This document shows positions 6,564 to 10,777 of a stretch of 10,777 bases of DNA, piece by piece. Position 1 is the stretch's first letter. Every line of letters starts with the position of its first letter. The stretch comes from JAADDV01 sp964582875 (GTDB lineage: Bacteria > Aquificota > Aquificia > Aquificales > Hydrogenothermaceae). The stretch lies in assembly GCA_964582875.1 (NCBI GenBank), contig CAZOTZ010000055.1, positions 1-10,777 on the forward strand, read 5' to 3'. The translations under genes and the position numbers were made by a program. The notes beneath the pieces are model-generated. The model did no database searches and had not been told where the DNA came from. It saw only the letters and a program-made list of their open reading frames with translations.

Positions 6564-7556
6564 ATGAATATAGCTGTAATATCTTTTGACCAGGATTTTA
6601 TTAATCAAATCCGTAGAGAACTACCAGATGAGAATGTAAGAGGGTATATAGATAGTTTAAGTATGTTAAAAGAATTAGCAGAGTTTAATCCAGACATAAT
6701 TATTTATGATGCATCATCTGGGGATTTTGCTATTGATGACCTGAAGTTTTTACTTACAAGGGACAAAGTAGAAAAGAAAAAGTTTAGAATTTTACTCTCA
6801 AGGGAACAGCCTGTTGATATAGATAGCTTCCCTGAAGTAGAGGATATTATTTACTACACAAAAGAGACAGATATACCTAAACTCCTTTCTGATATTAAAC
6901 CTGAAGGTAAAAAAGAAGAGACTGTTCATATTGGAACTCCAGAACCACCAACACCAGCGGACATAGAGTCTTTCCTTGAAAGCAGTGCTTTTGAAGAAGA
7001 AATACCAGAACCCTCTGTTGAGTTTGCTGAGCATTTTGATGAATTCGCAGTGTCTGAAGAAGAGGAAAAAGAGATAAAAGAAAGCCTTGAACATATATCA
7101 AAAAAAGAAAAACCTGTTGTTGAAGATACTTTTAGTTTTGCAGAGGAGCCTTTAGTAAAAGAGGAACTTACCCCTGAACCTAAACCTGAGAAAAAGACTT
7201 TTAAACCTTCTGTTCAGACTTCAGGGGAAAGCATAAAACTGGAAATAGATATTTCTTTAGATGAAATTAAAAGAGCTATTGCAAAAGAAGCAGTCAACCA
7301 GCTTGTTGAAAAATTACTTAAGGACCCTGAAATGGGAGAAATAATAAATAATATCCAGAGGGATTTTGTTTCAAGGACAGAAGAAGAGTTTGAAAACATA
7401 AAAAATGAGATAAAAACAGAGCTAAAAGAGAAATTAACTGAATCTATAGAACAAGAGCTTAAAAACTCCCTTGTTCAGTCTATAAAAGAAGATGTTGCAC
7501 AGCTAACAGCAAAAATGGTTAAAGAAAAACTTGAACAGCTTTTTGGGGGTAGATAA
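6564..7556 (+). CDS. Unrecognised protein: receiver-like domain, acidic linker, helical C-terminus
   Basis: The family is not recognised. ATG 6564 is chosen over GTG 6552 because the Shine-Dalgarno lies between them; this gives 330 residues. Residues 1-112 read like a CheY-type receiver: first strand MNIAVISFDQD with acids at 9 and 11, PDIIIYDASSG placing Asp49 at the phospho-acceptor position, RILLSRE with Ser79 at the usual Thr/Ser, and IIYYTK with Lys100 at the conserved Lys. The acidic pair and the residues after Lys100 are atypical, so phosphorylation is uncertain. Residues about 113-225 are Glu/Pro-rich and probably disordered. Residues about 226-330 form charged amphipathic helices, likely a coiled coil, ending EKLEQLFGGR. 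There is no DNA-binding, GGDEF or kinase domain. A localisation or scaffold role, loosely like receiver-plus-coiled-coil proteins such as FrzS, is only a guess. It stands alone, divergent from the efflux operon. Confidence 0.85.
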   Translation: MNIAVISFDQDFINQIRRELPDENVRGYIDSLSMLKELAEFNPDIIIYDASSGDFAIDDLKFLLTRDKVEKKKFRILLSREQPVDIDSFPEVEDIIYYTKETDIPKLLSDIKPEGKKEETVHIGTPEPPTPADIESFLESSAFEEEIPEPSVEFAEHFDEFAVSEEEEKEIKESLEHISKKEKPVVEDTFSFAEEPLVKEELTPEPKPEKKTFKPSVQTSGESIKLEIDISLDEIKRAIAKEAVNQLVEKLLKDPEMGEIINNIQRDFVSRTEEEFENIKNEIKTELKEKLTESIEQELKNSLVQSIKEDVAQLTAKMVKEKLEQLFGGR

Positions 7557-7563
7557 TTACCCC
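7546..7563 (+). terminator. Hairpin at the abutting stops of the receiver-like gene and DUF502 gene
   Basis: GGGGTA (7546-7551) pairs with TACCCC (7558-7563) around a 6-base loop containing the TAA stop, with a possible additional G-T pair. TGTATTATTTTT follows on the plus strand, making a plausible but imperfect U-tract. The minus direction has no U-tract. It is built entirely from the ends of the two genes, which have zero bases between their stops. Confidence 0.5.
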
Positions 7564-8165
7564 TGTATTATTTTTATATCTTCTTTCGTAACAAGACCAC
7601 CTGATAGTATTATTTTTGTAGCTTCATCAACAGTCATATCTGTGTGGATAACATCATCTTCTTTGACAAACAGTGTGTACCCGGATGTTGGATTTGGGGC
7701 TGTTGGAACATAAACAACAAAGTACTTTTCCCCGTTTATCCTGGTTTCGTTTGCTACAAAACCTATTGATAGTATTCCTTTTCGTGGAAAATCTACAAGG
7801 ACTGTTTTCCTGAATTTAGGTTTACCGTTGAAAAGGTTTTCCATCATCTGCCTTGTGGCATGGTAAACGGAACGAATAAGGGGAATTCTGTCTATTAGCA
7901 AATCCCATAGCTGAATAATCTTTTTTCCGAAGTAGTTCTGGGCTAAAAGACCAATTATAAAAATAATAACAACTGTGAAAATAAGACCTATCCCTGGTAT
8001 GTTAGGGATAGGTACTATTTCGTTTAGTATAGGAAGTACAAGATTATTAACAAAGCCTAAAATCCAGAAAACAAGCCATACAGTTATAGCTATTGGTATA
8101 AATACAAACAGACCTGTTATAAAAACATCTCTTATGTAAGTAAAAAAGGAAAAGTTTTTTTTCAT
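7557..8165 (-). CDS. DUF502 family membrane protein
   Basis: Inner-membrane protein of unknown function, 202 residues, full length for the family. Two membrane segments are visible, about 13-37 (FITGLFVFIPIAITVWLVFW) and 58-77 (GIGLIFTVVIIFIIGLLAQ), joined by a short Ile/Pro loop. A soluble C-terminal domain carries the DUF502 hallmarks RIPLIRSVYHATRQ (93-106), VLVDFPRKG (122-130) and YVPTAPNPTSGYTLFV (152-167), then the MTVDEATKIILSGG segment. Its ATG overlaps the upstream protease stop as ATGA (8162-8165), so translation is likely coupled and a joint function is plausible. The end abuts the convergent receiver-like gene. Confidence 0.93.
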   Translation of the reverse strand: MKKNFSFFTYIRDVFITGLFVFIPIAITVWLVFWILGFVNNLVLPILNEIVPIPNIPGIGLIFTVVIIFIIGLLAQNYFGKKIIQLWDLLIDRIPLIRSVYHATRQMMENLFNGKPKFRKTVLVDFPRKGILSIGFVANETRINGEKYFVVYVPTAPNPTSGYTLFVKEDDVIHTDMTVDEATKIILSGGLVTKEDIKIIQG

Positions 8166-9022
8166 TTTCCCCCTGCATTTGAGTGGTTATTCCCAGGTCT
8201 TTGATATGGAACAGGGATATACTGAACAGAAGGTGTTCCTGTAGGTTGTGGATATAAGTCCATTAAAGCATAAACCTCTTCAGGAACATCTGTTGAAACT
8301 TTAAGACCAAGCTCTTTTAGATGTTCCACAGTAAGGGGATAATCATGGGTCCATTTTCCTTGAGAAAGCTCCTCAGCTATTCTTGTTGCAGTTTCTTCGT
8401 CGTAACCTTTTTTCAAAAGGATAGACTTTACAGTATCAAACATCTGTTTTAGAGCTTTTTCACTAACATCAATCTTAACAAGGGTTGCATCATCTATATC
8501 TTTTGGTTCTTTTAGTTCTTTTATTTTTACAATTGAAGCGGCTGGTTCCTGTCCAAGCTGAGGGTCAACTGGTCCAAGAACAGCATGTTTATCCATTACT
8601 ATTTTATCTGCCGCTAAAGCTATCAATGTTCCACCTGACATTGCATAGTGGGGAACTATAACTCTAACTTCAGCTTCGTGGTCTGCAAGGGCATTTGCTA
8701 TCTGTGTAGCCGCAAGAGCAAGTCCACCAGGGGTATGGATAATAAAGTCTATTGGCATATTTTTAGGGGTCATTCTTATAGCTCTTAACACCTGTTCTGA
8801 ATCTTCTATAGTTATAAATCTCATCATAAAGAAACCTAAGAAAGAACGGGTTTCCTGTCTATGTATCATTGTTATAACCCGGGATTTCCTTTTCTCTTCT
8901 ATAGCTCTTATTAATCTCTCTCTACTCCACTCAAGGGTCTGGGCTTTAATCATAGGCATTATAAGGAGTAGTAAAAAAATAAGCCAGAATATCTGACTCA
9001 TTATTGCACTGTATGGGTCCAT
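8162..9022 (-). CDS. Membrane-anchored SDH-family serine protease (ClpP/SppA-like crotonase fold)
   Basis: Predicted membrane-bound peptidase of the SDH (serine dehydrogenase proteinase, PF01972-like) group. One N-terminal membrane segment (about residues 7-27, SQIFWLIFLLLLIMPMI) precedes a ClpP-fold domain. Hallmarks are DFIIHTPGGLALAATQIA (oxyanion region, HTPGG 96-100), PHYAMSGGTLIALAADKIVM with the predicted nucleophile Ser129, HAVLGPVDPQLG (146-157) and SQGKWTHDYPLT. The general base (Lys or His) cannot be assigned confidently by eye. The C-terminus from about 257 is Pro-rich and probably disordered. Start ATG 9022-9020 has GGAGG seven bases upstream; an internal ATG at residue 8 is possible. 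It follows the dUTPase stop by 2 bases and overlaps the DUF502 start by 4. Such proteins are often labelled only as ATP-dependent Clp protease proteolytic subunit-like; the membrane anchor argues against true ClpP. Confidence 0.9.
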   Translation of the reverse strand: MDPYSAIMSQIFWLIFLLLLIMPMIKAQTLEWSRERLIRAIEEKRKSRVITMIHRQETRSFLGFFMMRFITIEDSEQVLRAIRMTPKNMPIDFIIHTPGGLALAATQIANALADHEAEVRVIVPHYAMSGGTLIALAADKIVMDKHAVLGPVDPQLGQEPAASIVKIKELKEPKDIDDATLVKIDVSEKALKQMFDTVKSILLKKGYDEETATRIAEELSQGKWTHDYPLTVEHLKELGLKVSTDVPEEVYALMDLYPQPTGTPSVQYIPVPYQRPGNNHSNAGGK

Positions 9023-9024
9023 TC

Positions 9025-9714
9025 CTAAACCTCCATATTTTGTATTTTTTCAAAGGATTGTCTTATTTTTTCTTCAAGTTCTTCACGGCTGTTTATCTGT
9101 TTTACTATCTGAAATAGGTACTGGTTATCTTCTATTCCATTTATCTCCTTTTTGTAGTTTCCTTCTTTGTACCCTTTTTCCTGTCTTATATGGTTAAGGA
9201 TATTTTTTCCTATATATAGAAGGTAGAGTTCATCAAAAGACATACTGTTTTTTACAAGTAATCCAAAGAAAAAAATCCCTTCTTTGAGATTTTGTTTTAA
9301 AAATCCTTCTGCTACCCTTTCAGCAAGGAATATTATCTTTTTGTACTTATCAGTTTCCCCTAAATAATGGTTTATATACTCTCCTTTTATGTCTATGTTT
9401 TGAAATTTTTCACTTAAGCCTTTAAAAAAGTATTCTATCTCTTCTGATTCTACAGCTTTTCCTAAATCTTTGTAATCAAGGAGTATATATGACATTATGA
9501 AATGCCATATATCAACTACTTCTATCTTTACATTATCCATGTCAGCTTTTTGATTTTTCCACCATTTCCATGGGAGGCTATCAACAAGCTCTGCACATTC
9601 TATCCACGTAGCCCGGGAAAAATCTTCATACGTTCTTATTTCTCTCCAGTTTTCATTTATCTTTTTGTTAAGTTCATCCTGAAGCTGCAGCATTTCTAAA
9701 AGCTTACCTTTCAT
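9025..9714 (-). CDS. Dimeric (all-alpha) dUTP diphosphatase, dUTPase_2 family
   Basis: Hydrolyses dUTP to dUMP and pyrophosphate, keeping uracil out of DNA and feeding dTMP synthesis; cytosolic, Mg-dependent. The family motifs are clear: the metal-binding ExxE in WIECAELVDSLPWKWWK (Glu39, Glu42), ExxD in KIEVVDIWHFIMS (Glu65, Asp68), and the phosphate/substrate segment GKNILNHIRQEKGYKEGNY followed by NGIEDNQYL. The 229 residues fit the Campylobacter/trypanosomatid-type enzymes and not the roughly 150-residue trimeric Dut, whose motifs are absent. The ATG has AGGAG 7 bases upstream. It is the first gene of dUTPase-protease-DUF502, with 2 bases to the next start. There is no obvious functional link to its membrane-protein neighbours; shared transcription is likely. 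Confidence 0.93.
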   Translation of the reverse strand: MKGKLLEMLQLQDELNKKINENWREIRTYEDFSRATWIECAELVDSLPWKWWKNQKADMDNVKIEVVDIWHFIMSYILLDYKDLGKAVESEEIEYFFKGLSEKFQNIDIKGEYINHYLGETDKYKKIIFLAERVAEGFLKQNLKEGIFFFGLLVKNSMSFDELYLLYIGKNILNHIRQEKGYKEGNYKKEINGIEDNQYLFQIVKQINSREELEEKIRQSFEKIQNMEV

Positions 9715-9748
9715 TAAACGTCTCCTATCATTAAATATAATGTTTTTC

Positions 9749-9776
9749 CTACTTATCTACTATAACAGATAGTTAG
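9749..9776. repeat. Imperfect inverted repeat upstream of the dUTPase operon
   Basis: CTACTTATCT (9749-9758) and AGATAGTTAG (9767-9776) are inverted with 8 of 10 positions matching around an 8-base centre. On the minus strand the centre contains TATAGT, a -10-like hexamer; another, TATATT, lies at 9739-9734. No good -35 was found for either. It could be an operator for the operon, or chance in AT-rich DNA. Confidence 0.35.
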
Positions 9777-9798
9777 ATTGTAGAAAATAGAGAAGGGC

Positions 9799-9828
9799 AA
9801 AAAAAGAAACTCCCTTTAAAGGGAGTTT
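9799..9828 (-). terminator. Strong intrinsic terminator of the DUF177 gene
   Basis: A perfect 22-base palindrome (9807-9828; arms AAACTCCCTTT and AAAGGGAGTTT) is followed on the minus strand by TTTCTTTTTTT (9809-9799). It starts 10 bases after the DUF177 stop and separates that gene from the dUTPase operon. The plus direction has no comparable U-tract and no gene to terminate. Confidence 0.92.
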
Positions 9829-9838
9829 AGGAAAAGGT

Positions 9839-10372
9839 TTATTTTTTCTGAAGTAGTTCTTTTAGTTTGTAGAAAGGTGAGTTTTCCCTCGTTTGTTTTT
9901 TCTCACAATCACAGGGATTTTCGTTTTTATCTGCACCACATACAGGACATATACCTTTACAGTTCTCATCGCATAGTGGTTTCATAGGAGTTTGAACAAG
10001 TATCTCTTCCCTTAAAAGTTCACTAACATTAAAATGTTCCTCATCTTCTAAATACTCAACTATCAAATCTTCTTCGTGGAGTTCACTTTCCTTCCCGTAC
10101 TTCTTTTTTGAAAGAAAAATATTACTTGTTCCATTTAAATCCATATTAAACGGTTTTAGACATCTCCCACACTCAAGCTGAACATTTGAGTTTATAGTTA
10201 GGGAAACCATATATCCATCTTTTTCTTTAAGTATAAACATGTGAACTTTCACATTTTCATCTTTTGATGAGTACTCTTCTGGTAAACCAAGGGTTCTAAA
10301 AGGAACCTCAAAATCCCTTTCTATAAAGTTTTCATTCTTTAACTCATTTTTTAAATTCATAAATACAGCCAT
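9839..10372 (-). CDS. yceD: DUF177 / YceD family protein
   Basis: The family is linked to 23S rRNA accumulation and large-subunit biogenesis in E. coli and plants; the biochemical role is unclear. Family signatures are LECGRCLKPF in the middle (Cys68, Cys71), NVSELLREEILVQTPMKPLC, and the Cys-rich CKGICPVCGADKN followed by CDC; the eight Cys could bind metal. I chose ATG 10372-10370 (177 residues), which has GAGGTGAG upstream. A GTG at 10381-10379 would add three residues but overlaps that Shine-Dalgarno. rpmF (ribosomal protein L32), which usually follows in bacteria, is absent; a strong terminator follows instead. Confidence 0.92.
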   Translation of the reverse strand: MAVFMNLKNELKNENFIERDFEVPFRTLGLPEEYSSKDENVKVHMFILKEKDGYMVSLTINSNVQLECGRCLKPFNMDLNGTSNIFLSKKKYGKESELHEEDLIVEYLEDEEHFNVSELLREEILVQTPMKPLCDENCKGICPVCGADKNENPCDCEKKQTRENSPFYKLKELLQKK

Positions 10373-10419
10373 CTCACTCACCTCATAAAATCTTAGTGTG
10401 TTTTACTAAAATTCGCTTA

Positions 10420-10447
10420 AATATATGCTCAAGATTAAATTTTTCAA
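10420..10447 (-). promoter_or_regulatory. Sigma70-type promoter of the DUF177 gene
   Basis: On the minus strand, -35 TTGAAA (10447-10442), a 16-base spacer and -10 TATATT (10425-10420). This places the start near 10413, with a leader of about 40 bases. Several other TATA-like hexamers occur in this AT-rich gap. Confidence 0.55.
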
Positions 10448-10498
10448 ATAATAGTATAAAGATATAGTTTTCCAGTGAAAAACCAATAAAAATTCTGA

Positions 10499-10507
10499 TG
10501 TTATAAT
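10499..10507 (+). promoter_or_regulatory. Extended -10 promoter of the last gene
   Basis: TG-T-TATAAT: a perfect -10 at 10502-10507 preceded by the TG of an extended -10, with no recognisable -35, as is common for such promoters. The start would fall near 10514, giving a leader of about 22 bases before ATG 10536. Confidence 0.65.
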
Positions 10508-10535
10508 AGTTGTGAAATTGTCAATGGAGGAATTT

Positions 10536-10777
10536 ATGAGAAAAAGAACAATAAAAGATGTCGGTGAAGTTAAAAAGACTGAAGATGGAGTTGTTATTGA
10601 AGTTAAAGACAGCTCTGTGGAAGCTGAAAAGGTAAAAGAAATAGTAGAAAACTGCCAGACTGGAAAGTGTGATTGTATGAGTGAAGAGACAAAGCAAAAA
10701 GTTAAATTTATGGATTTTAGAGCAGAAAATGGAAAAATAGCAATTGAGATAAAGGGAGATTTAACTGAAGAAGAAAT
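10536..10777 (+). CDS. Unrecognised small cysteine-containing protein, 3' end beyond window
   Basis: An open frame of 80 codons runs off the window end. ATG 10536 has GGAGG (10526-10530) five bases upstream and an extended -10 promoter in front, so I regard it as real. The protein begins MRKRTIKDVGEVKKTEDG and has alternating charged beta-like and helical segments. A compact Cys cluster NCQTGKCDCMSEETK (Cys40, Cys45, Cys47; CX4CXC) could bind metal, and the visible part ends EIKGDLTEEE. I do not recognise the family. It is divergent from the DUF177 gene, with a 163-base gap holding both promoters. Confidence 0.8.
   Translation, partial: MRKRTIKDVGEVKKTEDGVVIEVKDSSVEAEKVKEIVENCQTGKCDCMSEETKQKVKFMDFRAENGKIAIEIKGDLTEEE

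Noticed and set aside
6798..7101. Two overlapping minus-strand open frames opposite the receiver-like gene
   Set aside because: They are antisense to the acidic linker, with low-complexity Phe/Leu-rich translations and no ribosome site. The plus-strand frame has coherent domain structure.
7531..7713. Plus-strand open frame across the convergent junction
   Set aside because: It overlaps the conserved DUF502 C-terminal domain, and its translation shows no motif.
7986..8013. Inverted repeat CCTATCCC ... GGGATAGG inside the DUF502 gene
   Set aside because: It lies in the codons for the repetitive PIPNIPGIG loop, has a 10-base loop and no U-tract. It is most simply a by-product of the Ile/Pro repeat.

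Overview
The window is AT-rich bacterial DNA from a gene-dense genome. A spermidine synthase next to a BpsA-type branched-polyamine synthase points to a thermophile, since branched long-chain polyamines are known mainly from (hyper)thermophilic bacteria and archaea. Together with EmrAB/TolC-type efflux genes that imply an outer membrane, low G+C, DUF502/SDH-type membrane proteins and a dimeric dUTPase, this suggests an Aquificota member, perhaps the Persephonella/Sulfurihydrogenibium group. The lineage is an inference from gene content and protein flavour; no marker gene such as rRNA is present.

Layout. (1) Bases 1-1862, plus strand: the 3' part of speE, then bpsA with a TTG start 14 bases downstream. 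Together they would carry decarboxylated-SAM aminopropyl groups to spermidine and on to the branched N4-bis(aminopropyl)spermidine. (2) Bases 1865-6417, minus strand: a compact, self-regulated tripartite efflux operon in the order tetR-type regulator, tolC-type outer-membrane channel, emrA-type periplasmic adaptor, emrB-type DHA2 pump. The junctions are 2 bases, a 4-base ATGA overlap and 10 bases. A palindromic operator candidate lies between the promoter and the regulator's start. (3) Bases 6427-6563: a divergent control region that also holds a long AT-rich dyad. (4) Bases 6564-7556, plus strand: an unrecognised protein with a receiver-like N-terminal domain, a long acidic linker and a helical C-terminus. 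(5) Bases 7557-9714, minus strand: a tightly packed set made of dimeric (all-alpha) dUTPase, a membrane-anchored SDH/ClpP-class serine protease and a DUF502 membrane protein; the last two overlap by ATGA. (6) Bases 9839-10372, minus strand: a DUF177/YceD protein followed by a strong intrinsic terminator rather than by the usual rpmF. (7) From base 10536, plus strand: the start of a small unrecognised cysteine-containing protein behind an extended -10 promoter, cut by the window end.

Both convergent gene pairs (bpsA/emrB and receiver-protein/DUF502) have 2 or 0 bases between stop codons, and each has a hairpin folded from coding sequence at the junction. Terminators here appear to be encoded inside the ends of genes. 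No tRNA, rRNA, CRISPR array, insertion sequence or gene-free stretch above 300 bases was seen. The least explained items are the receiver-like protein, the DUF502-protease pair and the AT-rich dyad.
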